A DNA stretch of 64,000 bases from Ditibartonella apihabitans. Its GTDB lineage: Bacteria > Pseudomonadota > Alphaproteobacteria > Rhizobiales > Rhizobiaceae. The translations under genes and the position numbers were made by a program. The notes under the pieces are model-generated. The model saw nothing but the letters and a program-made list of their open reading frames with translations, ran no database searches and was not told the origin of the DNA. The stretch covers positions 1,736,001-1,800,000 of the forward strand of contig NZ_CP015820.1 of NCBI RefSeq assembly GCF_002007485.1. The letters run 5' to 3'. Shown here piece after piece: positions 28,968 through 40,150 of the stretch; within the stretch, counting starts at the first letter, position 1; every line of letters begins with the position of its first letter.

Positions 28968-29980
28968 CACATTTGCCCCGCACCATTATCATCTGGCTTT
29001 TCTGCATATGGCTTTTGCTATGCGCAATTGTTGCAGGTGCAGCAATTGGCGAGATTGCGATTCCGTTTTCAACTTTTTTGAAAACCATTGCCAATCATCT
29101 GTTTGATAGCGGTTACGAGGTGGATATATTCCACAGTCGGGTGATCTGGCTGTGGCGCCTGCCGCGCGCGGTCGTGGGCGCCTGTTGCGGTGCCGGTCTT
29201 GCCATGTGCGGGGTTATTTTACAGGCCTTGTTACGAAATCCCCTTGCCGAACCCTATCTTCTCGGCATTTCGTCGGGTGCGGGAACAGGCGCGGCATTGG
29301 TTACCGCTTTCGGCATGAATTTGAGTATTCTGTCACTTTCAACCGGAGCATTGATCGGCGGTCTGTTATCGTTTTTCTTTGTTGTGTTCCTCGCCTATCA
29401 TTCCGGCCGCAATGCAACCGCCATTATTCTCGCCGGTATTGCGAGCGCCATGCTGTTCAATGCTTTGACGGCGCTCATATTGATGATCTTTACACCCCTT
29501 GAAGGACGCTCGAATATTTTTGCCTGGATGATCGGCAATCTTTCCGGTGCAAGGTGGAATGACGCAGCGCTCGCTTTTCCTTTGACACTTGTCGCATTTT
29601 TAATCTTTTTTGCCTTTTGCCGTATTCTTGATGCCTTTGTTTTCGGCTCGCGTGCTGCAAAATCGCTCGGTATTTCTGTCCATTATGTGAGCATGTTACT
29701 CATTACTGTCGTGGCTCTGGTTACGGCCGTTATGGTTTCGATTATGGGCACAATCAGCTTTGTGGGGCTCGTGGTGCCGCACGCTGCCCGTCTTATTGTC
29801 GGTGTGCGCCACCGGTTGCTGATACCGGCTTCCGCTTTTATCGGTGCGCTTTTTATGATTTCGGCCGATGTTATTTCGCGCATTATCGTGCCCGGTCTTG
29901 CTTTTCCGGTTGGCATTGTCACCGCATTGATCGGCGCACCGCTTTTTGCCCTGTTGCTTTTGCGGCAGAAAGGAAATTGA
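28964..29980 (+). CDS. btuC: B12-type ABC transporter permease (BtuC/FecCD)
   Basis: A 338-residue FecCD-family permease with about ten helices and typical segments LWRLPRAVVGACCGAGLAMCGVIL-type (about 66-88), NPLAEPYLLGISSGAGTGAAL, and GTISFVGLVVPHAARLIVG (about 263-281), the helix that meets the ATPase. The start is a GTG overlapping the btuF stop, so translation is coupled. It works with the ATPase encoded next and the binding protein before it to import cobalamin. Confidence 0.92.
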   Translation: MTHLPRTIIIWLFCIWLLLCAIVAGAAIGEIAIPFSTFLKTIANHLFDSGYEVDIFHSRVIWLWRLPRAVVGACCGAGLAMCGVILQALLRNPLAEPYLLGISSGAGTGAALVTAFGMNLSILSLSTGALIGGLLSFFFVVFLAYHSGRNATAIILAGIASAMLFNALTALILMIFTPLEGRSNIFAWMIGNLSGARWNDAALAFPLTLVAFLIFFAFCRILDAFVFGSRAAKSLGISVHYVSMLLITVVALVTAVMVSIMGTISFVGLVVPHAARLIVGVRHRLLIPASAFIGALFMISADVISRIIVPGLAFPVGIVTALIGAPLFALLLLRQKGN

Positions 29981-29981
29981 T

Positions 29982-30737
29982 ATGCTTGTCGGCGAACACA
30001 TATCACTTGAAATCGACCGTCACACCATTCTTGATGATGTAACGCTCACATTGAAAGACCAGGAAATTTTAGGCATTATCGGCCCGAATGGCGCAGGCAA
30101 AAGTTCGCTTCTATCGGTTTTTGCAGGCCTTGTTCGGCCAACAGAAGGCGAGGTAAGCCTTGATGACATTGCTTTTTCCAACTGGTCGAGACAAAAACTT
30201 GCCAAAACAATTGCCTTTGTCGAACAGCAGGCCGAACCGCATGAACGCATCGACGTGCGCCATGCTTTAGAAATCGGCCGCACACCACACAAACGCCTAC
30301 TTTCACCATGGCTTCCGGAAGATGAAGATGCGTTGCAGGATGCACTTTTGAAAGTCAACATGAAAGGCTTTGAAAAGCGCCTTCTTAACAGCCTTTCAGG
30401 CGGCGAAAAACAGCGCATCCATATCGCCCGTGCATTGGCACAAAAACCGCGTATTCTCATTCTGGATGAGCCGACAAATCATCTTGATATCGGTTGCCAA
30501 CTGGAAATTCTTTCCCTCATCCGGAAACTCGGACTTTCTGTGCTGATTGCCCTTCACGACCTCAATCATGCCGCCATGTTTTGCGACCGTATTGCTTTGC
30601 TTCAACACGGACGATTGATAAATTCGGGAAAGCCGGAAGAGGTTTTGACGAAGGAAACAATATTGACCAATTTCCACGCCAATGCTGAAATAGAAATGCT
30701 TGAAAACGGTAGGCCCCATATACGCTACCTGCTTTAA
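29982..30737 (+). CDS. btuD: B12-type ABC transporter ATPase (BtuD-like)
   Basis: A 251-residue ABC ATPase. Walker A GPNGAGKSS (about 35-43), Q-loop VEQQAEPH, signature LSGGEKQR (about 136-143), Walker B ILILDEPTNHLD (about 155-166) and switch histidine in IALHDLNHA are all intact, in clear contrast to the degenerate domain at 24.2-26.1 kb. AAAGGAAATTGAT before the ATG at 29982 fixes the start, one base after the btuC stop. It powers import through BtuC. Confidence 0.93.
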   Translation: MLVGEHISLEIDRHTILDDVTLTLKDQEILGIIGPNGAGKSSLLSVFAGLVRPTEGEVSLDDIAFSNWSRQKLAKTIAFVEQQAEPHERIDVRHALEIGRTPHKRLLSPWLPEDEDALQDALLKVNMKGFEKRLLNSLSGGEKQRIHIARALAQKPRILILDEPTNHLDIGCQLEILSLIRKLGLSVLIALHDLNHAAMFCDRIALLQHGRLINSGKPEEVLTKETILTNFHANAEIEMLENGRPHIRYLL

Positions 30738-30758
30738 TTTTCCTTGAAAGGATAAAAA

Positions 30759-31196
30759 ATGAAAAAACTGTTTGCCTTTGTTGCACTGCTCGCCTTCATC
30801 TCGACTGCCAATGCCGAAACCTATGAGGTGAAAATGCTCAATCGGGGAGCAAGTGGCGCCATGGTTTTCGAGCCGGATTATCTTAAAATCAAACCGGGTG
30901 ATTCCGTAAAATTTATTGCCACGCAAAAAAGCCATAATGCTGCAACGATTGATGACATGATACCGGAAGGGGCAACACCTTTCAAAGGCAAGATCGACGA
31001 AGAACTGCAAGTCACTTTCGATAAGCCCGGCTTTTATGGCATTAAATGTATTCCCCATTATGCCATGGGAATGATTATGCTCATTAAAGTGGGTGACGAT
31101 CAGGCTTTGCCGCAATCCTACCGCGATCATAAGCAGCCGGGCATTGCCAAAAAACGTTTTGATGACATTTTTTCCCGCGTCGATAAAGGGGAATAG
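30759..31196 (+). CDS. Pseudoazurin (type I blue copper protein)
   Basis: A 145-residue protein with a signal peptide (MKKLFAFVALLAFISTANA) and a plastocyanin/azurin domain. The type I copper ligands are visible: His in KSHNA (near 61), then Cys, His and Met in CIPHYAMGM (near 99-107). Pseudoazurins carry electrons in the periplasm, often to nitrite or nitrous oxide reductase; no such gene is in the window. It has AAAGGATAAAAA before the ATG and starts 21 nt after btuD on the same strand, so it is probably in the B12-regulated operon, an unexpected place. Confidence 0.9.
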   Translation: MKKLFAFVALLAFISTANAETYEVKMLNRGASGAMVFEPDYLKIKPGDSVKFIATQKSHNAATIDDMIPEGATPFKGKIDEELQVTFDKPGFYGIKCIPHYAMGMIMLIKVGDDQALPQSYRDHKQPGIAKKRFDDIFSRVDKGE

Positions 31197-31387
31197 CGGG
31201 GTAGCGGGGCGCACGGGGAACAATAATCACCGGTAACAATACTATGTGTTGCACTATTCCCTTTAAAGCCGCTACAATAAATTGATGAAGACAATTCTTG
31301 CACTTTTAAAGCGCTTGGGACATAAATTTATTATACTGATTTATTGCACTTCAAGGCAAGAATCAGTGCATTGCTTATTCAATCTGA

Positions 31388-32602
<1,215 letters not shown>

Positions 32603-33296
32603 AAGTTTCCATCACTAAACCATACAAAAACCGCCTTTTTTGAGGGCGGTTTTTTTTAAATTCAATGACAGGTTTTTCCGAAAAAGCCAAAAAACTTCAC
32701 CGGTTCAAACATTAAAGATCGGGAACAAGCCAGAATAGAATAAACGCGGAATAGACAAACAAGCTCTTCAAAACACTATTCTCACACACCACCGTCCGGC
32801 ATTGTTGCGACACCATGAAGCAATCATCCTGGAACGTGTGTGTTCTCTGGCCGAGGCTCAAAACAAGCTGTCGTAAGAATACGCGAACGTCTATTTTCGT
32901 TAGCCTTACTCTCTCATGTGCAACCCCATCGACAAAATTGGTCGTGCGTGCCCCCTGTTTTTTAACGGGAATGAAAAGCCGCAAAAGTTTCGTCAACACT
33001 ATTGGGGCATAAAAATGGGCATAACTCTCTCATATGGCTTTCACGAAAACATCAATGCCACTTTCATTCTTATGACGGAAAACGCCAATGCTGCTTTGCC
33101 GGATTAAACCGGCATATATCAAGGGACACTGAAAAACTGCAAAGTTTTCCGCTTTTTTCTGCCCCGGCGGTTAAGCACAGTGACGTAGCAATATTTTTCT
33201 TAGAAACTTTGACTAGAAATGTTCGCTCTCATTATCTCTCGTTGGAAACCCAAAAAAACAGATTGAAACCTGTCGCAGGGATAAACCGGAAAAAGC
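32603..33296. other. Intergenic, no gene seen
   Basis: Between aatA and the 3' end of the sRNA. After the aatA terminator there are only short open frames without start signals or domains. Confidence 0.5.
32626..32658 (+). terminator. Rho-independent terminator after aatA
   Basis: AAAAACCGCC pairs with GGCGGTTTTT around a 9-nt loop; a long T-run continues. Confidence 0.93.
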
Positions 33297-33420
33297 AAAA
33301 AAAAAGCCGGACAAATGTCCGGCCAAAGTTTTGAAGGTTTCAGAGACTAAAGTCAATCTGACAAAACCTCCAGAGGGGAACACTCAAGAAACGCAATGGG
33401 AGGAGACGTGTTCTTGAGAT
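33297..33420 (-). ncRNA. AbcR-like (alpha-r15 type) trans-acting small RNA
   Basis: On the minus strand a ~124-nt RNA folds into three stem-loops. Stem 1 (33411-33418 with 33383-33390) shows CTCCTCCC in its loop. A single-stranded TTCCCCTC follows, then stem 2 (33364-33369 with 33335-33340, extended by TCTG/CAGA), then a terminator stem GCCGGACA/TGTCCGGC (33306-33323) and a run of nine T. Two C/U-rich anti-Shine-Dalgarno stretches and three hairpins are the design of the AbcR sRNAs, which silence many ABC-transporter mRNAs with Hfq. Its place beside lsrB/vtlR is also known from relatives. The assignment is from structure and context, not from an alignment. Confidence 0.68.
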
Positions 33421-33426
33421 GTGTGC

Positions 33427-33455
33427 AATATGCTCTTTTTTTAGGCAATCAACAA
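33427..33455 (-). promoter_or_regulatory. Candidate promoter of the AbcR-like sRNA
   Basis: On the minus strand TTGTTG (33455-33450), a 17-nt spacer and CATATT (33432-33427) predict a start near 33420, in front of stem 1. Confidence 0.55.
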
Positions 33456-33477
33456 CCAGATATTAAGCACGCCAGCC

Positions 33478-33492
33478 ATGCACTGAGTGCAT
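33478..33492. promoter_or_regulatory. LysR-type operator (T-N11-A palindrome) for the sRNA
   Basis: ATGCACTGAGTGCAT is a perfect palindrome around one base with the T-N11-A form of LysR sites. It lies about 58-72 nt upstream of the predicted sRNA start, the usual place of an activator-bound LysR site. The LysR gene 456 nt away encodes the likely binder. Confidence 0.6.
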
Positions 33493-33835
33493 AGCTCGTT
33501 TGAGAAAACTGTCTCGCTTCTGCACATAAAAACATTTTTTCATTAAAAAACATAATGTTAGAGTAAGAGCTACGTCATAATTCCGACATTTTCCGGCAAT
33601 GTTCCTTTTCCGCGTAATTTATAGGCATTGTCATAATGTGCCCAATGAACTGGCAATATGACCGGCAATCATGCCTATCCATCAGAAAACGGCTATTAAC
33701 CTTTATATAAAGCAAGCCTGCAATCAGGCAAACTTATTGAATGTCGATCTTGATAAATCCAAAGCTACAGGCAAAAGCTCTTGAATATCTGTCTCACCGG
33801 CGAAAAACTGGGGCTTACACAAGGCCTAACCTAAA

Positions 33836-33873
33836 ATATGTCGTTTATCCGGTAATATGTCGTTTATCCGGTA
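33836..33873. repeat. 19-bp tandem direct repeat
   Basis: ATATGTCGTTTATCCGGTA occurs twice in immediate succession between lsrB and the sRNA. Role unknown. Confidence 0.7.
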
Positions 33874-33947
33874 AAAAATATGACTTTGAGAATTATCGGT
33901 CCTAACAATCAGGAATTTTTCAAAAACCCGTCATTCTTCTTATCCGG

Positions 33948-34853
33948 TCAAAATGACCAATTGCGGCTTTTGGCAAAAATATAATCACGAAAAGCATGAA
34001 GTTTGGCGGAGTTTTTCAATGCTTCCGGATAACAGAAAAAGGTGTCGAAAGATGGGATTTCCGTGAGATCGGGGAAGAGCTTGATCAGCCCGTCATTGGG
34101 GGCGATGATGTAATCGGGCAAAACCGCGATGCCAAGATTTTTTATAGTCGCCTTTTTGATGGAAATCACATTGTTGATTTGTAAAGAGGGAATGCGTTGC
34201 GACCCGTCATTACGTCCGGCACTTTCAAGCCAGTTCAAGCCTGCAAGATAGCTCGGTGCCGATTCACCGAATGAAATAATGCGATGATTATCAAGTTCTT
34301 CCAATTGCGTCGGCTTACCATGATTGGCAAGATAATTGGCCGAAGCATAAACATGCATATGCACAGTAAAGAGCCGCCGCTGGATGAGGTCGGGCTGTTG
34401 CGGCTGACGCAAACGCAAAGCGCAATCGGCATGGCGCATTGTCAAATCGAGTTCTTCGTCATCAAGGAGAAGCTGGATTTGAATATCAGGATAAAGGTTC
34501 ACAAATTCCGGTATCCGCTGCACAAGCCAACCGGAGCCAAGACCGAAAGTCGTCGTAACGCACAAATGACCGGTCGGTTTTTCACGGCTCTCACTCAATT
34601 TGGAGCGGACATTTTCGAGTTTCATCAACACGTCATGAGCCGTGCGATAAAGAATTTCGCCCTGCTCGGTCATGATAAGTCCGCGTGCATGGCGTTGGAA
34701 AAGTGGCACACCGACATCTTGCTCAAGCGCCGAAACCTGCCGAGAAATTGCCGATTGCGACATGTGTAACGTCTGCGCGGCATGCGTAAACGAGCCGGCT
34801 TCAGCGGCCGCGTGGAAAATTCTCAATTTGTCCCAATCCAACGGCGCAGCCAC
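33948..34853 (-). CDS. lsrB: LysR-type regulator LsrB/VtlR
   Basis: A 301-residue LysR protein: N-terminal winged helix-turn-helix (AAEAGSFTHAAQTLHMSQSAISRQVSALEQ, within residues 15-45) and a C-terminal sensor domain. Its opening LDWDKLRIFHAAAEAGSF is typical of LsrB of Sinorhizobium and VtlR of Brucella, as is its place next to trxB. LsrB/VtlR controls oxidative-stress and cell-surface genes and activates AbcR sRNA transcription; here an AbcR-like sRNA lies just downstream. The start is a GTG with AAGGAG 8 nt upstream. It is 100 nt after trxB on the same strand and may be co-transcribed with it. Confidence 0.87.
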   Translation of the reverse strand: MAAPLDWDKLRIFHAAAEAGSFTHAAQTLHMSQSAISRQVSALEQDVGVPLFQRHARGLIMTEQGEILYRTAHDVLMKLENVRSKLSESREKPTGHLCVTTTFGLGSGWLVQRIPEFVNLYPDIQIQLLLDDEELDLTMRHADCALRLRQPQQPDLIQRRLFTVHMHVYASANYLANHGKPTQLEELDNHRIISFGESAPSYLAGLNWLESAGRNDGSQRIPSLQINNVISIKKATIKNLGIAVLPDYIIAPNDGLIKLFPDLTEIPSFDTFFCYPEALKNSAKLHAFRDYIFAKSRNWSF

Positions 34854-34953
34854 TCGTTTTCTCCTTAAATGTTAAAAACCGCTTCCTGCTTCAAAAACGG
34901 TACCCATTCTTAATATCCGGCGCAATTTTTATCTAAAAAGCACCGGATAAAAT

Positions 34954-35940
<987 letters not shown>

Positions 35941-36223
35941 TCATAAATCGATTTAGGAAAAAGCCAAGAGCAAGCGTTTCTCCGAGGGTTGTTCCTGTTC
36001 ATTGATTTATGGTTTAAAATCGTCTTTTGCAAGACAGTCGAAAAGATTGACCGATTAAATCACAACCCATGACATTTTGTGAAACTTAGCGATTGTCAGT
36101 TGGTGGAAAGTTTATATAAAATAGCAATTGATTGCCTAACACGCGTATTTAAGTTTCTTTTCAATCCCGAGGTTCACCATTTTTCGATTTGTCAGCAATG
36201 TCTGCGCGCGTTTTTCCCTCATC

Positions 36224-37624
36224 ATGGGAATAACCATGTTGCTTCCTGCCCTTGCAGATTTGCGGGCAGGAAATGGCGACTGGGTTGTCTTTATTCGCTC
36301 GGCGGCGACAACAATTGCCTTTGCCACACTGATACTGCTTGCAACCAATGGCGCGAATTGTCGCTTTTCAGCCCGACTCGGATTTCTATTGACTGTCTGC
36401 CTATGGGTCACCGGCTGCCTGCTCGGTGCCATGCCGCTTTATTTTTCACGCCTGCCTTTGTCACTTGCGGCTGCCATTTTTGAAGGTGTTTCCGGCATTA
36501 CCACAACCGGTGCCACAGTTCTGACCGGTCTCGACCGGCTACCGCGCGGCATTCTTTTATGGCGATCGCTTTTATGCTGGATTGGCGGCATCGGGTTTAT
36601 CGCCTTGGCATTATTGCTTTTGCCCTCGCTCAGAGTGGGCGGCATCCAGCTATTCAATATGGAATCATCCGACCGCGCAGAAAAAGTTCTGCCGCGTGTG
36701 AACCAGATTGCCAATGGCATTATCATCGCCTATCTGGGGCTCACACTTTTATGTATGTTGTCCTATTTTGCCGTTGGCATGACAATGTTCGATGCCGTAA
36801 ATCACGCTATGACGACAATTGCAACAGCCGGTTTTTCAACCCATGATGCCTCGCTCGGCTATTTTTCAAAGACACCTTCGGTGCTGGTCATCGCAACAAT
36901 TTTCATGCTGCTCGCCTCGCTCCCCTTTATTCTTTATGTCAAACTTGTTTTGCCGGAACGTTCAAGGCGCTTGGCTGACCCGCAAGTGATTGTTTTTCTG
37001 GTGATCGTTCTTGCTGCAAGTTTTGCGCTCGCAATCTGGTTGCGCTTCCATTTCGGATTTACGTTCCATCATGCATTTCTTGACGCGATTTTCCATTTTG
37101 TATCTGTCATAACAACAACCGGCTATGCTGCAGAAGACTATTTGCTATGGGGGCCTTTCGCGCTTGGATTATTTTTCATCGCCTCTTTCATAGGCGGTTG
37201 TGCCGGATCAACTTCCGGTGGCATAAAAATCAACCGCCTTATTATCCTCTGGCGCTTCACGCGGGTAGCCCTGACACGGCTTCTATCCCCGAACACAGTC
37301 GTCAAAGTGCGCTATGGCGGAACCGATATTTCCGGTGACCTTGCCCAGACTGTGTTGCTTTTTTTGAGTCTTTACATGACCTCGCTTGTGATTGGCGCAA
37401 TGTTGCTTTCCTTCACCGGCCTCGATTTTGTTTCTGCTTTTACCGGTGCATTAACCGCTCTTTCCAATGTCGGGCCCGGTTTTGGCGACCGAATTGGGCC
37501 GGATGGCAATTTTTCCACAGTCGGAGATGCCGCATTGTGGATTTTGAGCGCTCTTATGTTTGCAGGACGGCTGGAAATTGTTACCGTTATTATTCTATTT
37601 ACGCCAGCATTCTGGAGAAAATGA
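36224..37624 (+). CDS. TrkH-family potassium uptake protein
   Basis: The 466-residue membrane protein has the four TrkH/KtrB selectivity-loop repeats, with TTTGATVLTG (about 90-99), TIATAGFST (about 197-205), TTTGYAAED (about 296-304) and SNVGPGFGD (about 418-426), and pore helices around them. TrkH forms the K+ channel of the Trk system with a cytoplasmic TrkA, which is not in the window. The ATG at 36224 lacks a ribosome site. The frame stays open upstream to 36140 with hydrophobic, family-like residues (FRFVSN, ARFSLIMG), and GAGG lies 6 nt before an ATT at 36179, so translation may start there. Single gene, divergent from trxB. Confidence 0.9.
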   Translation: MGITMLLPALADLRAGNGDWVVFIRSAATTIAFATLILLATNGANCRFSARLGFLLTVCLWVTGCLLGAMPLYFSRLPLSLAAAIFEGVSGITTTGATVLTGLDRLPRGILLWRSLLCWIGGIGFIALALLLLPSLRVGGIQLFNMESSDRAEKVLPRVNQIANGIIIAYLGLTLLCMLSYFAVGMTMFDAVNHAMTTIATAGFSTHDASLGYFSKTPSVLVIATIFMLLASLPFILYVKLVLPERSRRLADPQVIVFLVIVLAASFALAIWLRFHFGFTFHHAFLDAIFHFVSVITTTGYAAEDYLLWGPFALGLFFIASFIGGCAGSTSGGIKINRLIILWRFTRVALTRLLSPNTVVKVRYGGTDISGDLAQTVLLFLSLYMTSLVIGAMLLSFTGLDFVSAFTGALTALSNVGPGFGDRIGPDGNFSTVGDAALWILSALMFAGRLEIVTVIILFTPAFWRK

Positions 37625-37696
37625 TTTTATCGCGTGACGTTTTTCCTAACCGGTGATAGACAATCACTCAATCCAACAATAGTGAAGTAAAGCCCA

Positions 37697-38167
37697 ATGC
37701 AGATTAAAGCCGATCTTGATTCAATCGATTGGAAAATACTGAAAGAACTCCAAAGCAATGGACGCATGACAAATGTCGAACTTGCTTCGAAAGTTGGTAT
37801 TTCTGCACCGCCATGTCTGCGTCGCGTCAGGCGCCTTGAGCAGGATGGCATTATCAAAGGCTATCAGGCTATACTGAATGGTGCCATGATCGGGCAAGAT
37901 CTCGTGGCTTTCTGCTTTGTCGGCTTGCATCGCCAGTCCGATGCGGATTTACGAGGGTTTGCGGCAATGGTCTATCAATGGCCACTCGTCAGAAAAGCGT
38001 GGATGGTGTCAGGAGAATCCGACTTTTTGCTTCACTGTGTGGCACCCGATCTCAAAAGCTTCCAGACCTTTGTTATAGAACAACTAACCGCCGCCTCCAA
38101 TGTGGGTTCCGTGCGCACCGCTCTCACCATTCGCGTCATCAAAGACGAACCACCACTTATTCTTTAA
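37697..38167 (+). CDS. lrp: Lrp/AsnC-family transcriptional regulator
   Basis: A 156-residue protein with the AsnC helix-turn-helix (IDWKILKELQSNGRMTNV, then LASKVGISAPPCLRRVRRLE, about residues 10-46) followed by a RAM ligand-binding domain (VRKAWMVSGESDFLLHCVAPDLKSF). Such proteins form octamers, bind amino acids such as leucine and regulate amino acid metabolism. In S. meliloti the lrp gene sits between the lps core genes and trxB, as here. The symbol follows that synteny. There is no clear Shine-Dalgarno; TGAAGTAAA lies upstream. Confidence 0.9.
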   Translation: MQIKADLDSIDWKILKELQSNGRMTNVELASKVGISAPPCLRRVRRLEQDGIIKGYQAILNGAMIGQDLVAFCFVGLHRQSDADLRGFAAMVYQWPLVRKAWMVSGESDFLLHCVAPDLKSFQTFVIEQLTAASNVGSVRTALTIRVIKDEPPLIL

Positions 38168-38275
38168 AAACGCCAGGTGATACACGGAAAACATCACTTT
38201 CCTTTTATGAAGCGCTAGATGCCATTCTTCAGAAGATTACCCCGTGAAACTCAGCGAAACCAAAGAAATGTCGTT

Positions 38276-38597
38276 TTATTTTGTGGCGAAAAGTTCCTGA
38301 TAAACTTCGTCAATCGAGCTTGCGTCTTTATCAAGAGAAAAATCTTTCTGCACATGCTCCAAGGCTTTTTCACCCATAGCAATGGTCTTTTCAGGATCTG
38401 CAAGATAAGGCTTTATCGCTTCTGTCAAAGCTTTGCCATCACCAGCCGGAACGACTGTTCCTGTGCCTTCTGTGACAAGTTCCTTGTAAGCACCCGCATC
38501 ACTTGCCACAACAGCGGTTTTGGAAGCACGAACGTCAAGCGGTGTCAGCCCGAAACCTTCGTTTCTCAATGGGGCAACGCAAAGCGTTACGCGCCGG
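38276..38597. repeat. Direct repeat, left copy (lpsB 3' end)
   Basis: About 320 bp nearly identical and in the same orientation as 40151-40472. The two copies bracket the decayed AT-rich segment; recombination between them would delete about 1.9 kb. Confidence 0.9.
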
Positions 38598-38614
38598 AGC
38601 GAGATGCGTTCCAA
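38276..38614 (-). pseudogene. Duplicated 3' fragment of the lpsB glycosyltransferase gene
   Basis: A 112-codon frame that repeats the C-terminal ~105 residues of the intact glycosyltransferase at 40151-41203 (NEGFGLTP..., ASDAGAYKELVTEGTGTVV and VYQELF end) with a few changes, for example EAMAS to DVRAS. DNA identity with 40151-40472 is very high and stops sharply after GCGCCGG at 38597. It lacks the N-terminal domain and the catalytic start of the C-domain, so it cannot work alone. It is a leftover of a duplication. Confidence 0.9.
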
Positions 38615-38888
38615 ATTCTCCTAGTTCGATTGCTCTTAAGGTCTTCCATTTGAATGTGTTTTACGCGTTTTTCGAAAGTTTACTTTTACGCCTCTCCATC
38701 AATCAAACTATTAAATGAAGGGTTGATAAAATTCTTTCACTTAACACCACAAAGTTGTGACTTTCGATGGATTTAAATTGTCTACCGATCTATCGTAAAT
38801 TATACTTTTTTATCAATATAAGTCTGGAAATAGTTGCAGCCCCTAAAATGTCGAATTTTCTGGTTTATTTGATATAAGTGAAATTATT

Positions 38889-39483
38889 ATGGATCAAAAA
38901 AATTATCTATGGCCGCGTTTTTTTGCAAGAATTTTTGATGCATTATTATACATAATTATATTTTTTATGGTTTTTTTAATATAATTTTTCATACCATATA
39001 TATAACTGTTTTTTTACAATTTCTTCCTCATAATTTTCCTTTTGCGATGGGATTTTTTATTACTTTTTTATAGTTATATTTTATTTATATGTTTTTCTTA
39101 TTGATTGTTGTATTTATTCTCTATTTGGAAACAATATCGGAAAATCGATTGTAGGATTAAAAATTGTAAATGCTGATACCGGAAATAAATTAACATTAGC
39201 TCAATATTCAATCAGGACATTGCGACAAATGTTCTCTGGATTTGGGTTAGGTATTCCAATTTTATCTCTTATTACATTCTTTATACAATACAATATTGTA
39301 TTCAAAAAAGGGCGTGCAAGTTATGATTCCAAATCAAAACTGCATTCTCCTACAGAAAGCGATATATTGAATAAATTTATTCAGAAACCAACTCCAATTT
39401 TTAATACTGTCGTATTAGCGATATTAGATTTTTTAGTTCTAAGTTGGTTATTGATACTATTTATATTAGCCACTTATAATTAA
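38889..39483 (+). pseudogene. Decayed RDD-family membrane protein gene
   Basis: From an ATG at 38889 the frame reads the RDD opening (WPRFFARIFDALLYIIIFF) and hits TAA at 38982. Homology returns in another frame: GNNIGKSIVGLKIVNADTG, YSIRTLRQMFSGFGLGIP and NIVFKKGRASYDSKS, ending at a TAA at 39483 after a last membrane helix. At least one frameshift and more than one stop separate the halves. The sequence is far richer in A and T than its neighbours, which points to acquired DNA. RDD proteins are membrane proteins of mostly unknown role. Confidence 0.75.
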
Positions 39484-39530
39484 AAAACGAATAAATTCAT
39501 TTCGTTTTTCAAGCAAACGCTTCGGCTTAA

Positions 39531-39662
39531 TGCTATCTAGAATTGTTAAATTATGATGGTTTTGCAATTCCACAAAATAAAAACGAAGCCATAAAACTTT
39601 TCGATCTTGCTGCCCAGCAAGGTCATATTGATGCTAAAAATTTCCTCAAACAGGCATATTGA
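39531..39662 (+). pseudogene. Sel1-repeat protein remnant
   Basis: A frame reading YDGFAIPQNKNEAIKLFDL, then AAQQGHIDAKNFLKQAY and a TGA matches one Sel1-like repeat (YxxGxGVxxxxxxAxxxxxxAAxxGxxxA). It has a stop just upstream and no start, so only the last repeat of a lost gene remains. Confidence 0.65.
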
Positions 39663-40150
39663 TAAATTTTATAACATTATCAAACGCCTGATTTTTCCTA
39701 TTCGCAAATGTTGCGTTGAAGCTTTTAACTTTTTCACCCTTTAAACAATCAATCGTTTTCAGGTTTATGCTGAAAAATATCGGAACAAATACGATCATCC
39801 GTGTGCCCGTAATATATTCATCAAATACCGAATATTTATCAATCTAACGCGTCAAACGTGGTGCGTTTCCTGTACCAATGCTCTTCAACAGGAATGACGT
39901 GGTCATTGCGCCTGATCTGTTTGCTTTTAAAATGTCATATCTTCCAATTAAAAACCGTTTCCGTCTGGCAATCGGATTTGCTAGCTTCAATCTTAAAATT
40001 TTATAAGTGAATTGCGGTGACAAACAATCTGATCAGGCTATTTCACTTAACTGTTCTTTCGGGTATCCCAAAACTCATGGAATAAAGTTCCCTGCCGTTC
40101 TACAGCATAGGAAAATCGCCATAGTCCGCGCGAACTAGAGAACTATTGCA
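39663..40150. other. Intergenic part of the decayed insert
   Basis: Between the Sel1 remnant and the lpsB stop. I see no gene and no terminator. Confidence 0.5.

Larger units (their letters stand above)
33421..33947. other. Intergenic upstream of the sRNA and downstream of lsrB
   Basis: It contains the sRNA promoter and operator, a 19-bp direct repeat, and otherwise no gene. Confidence 0.5.

Noticed and set aside
32712-33334. Short frames between aatA and the sRNA on both strands
   Set aside because: No domains, no ribosome sites, and mutual overlap on opposite strands.
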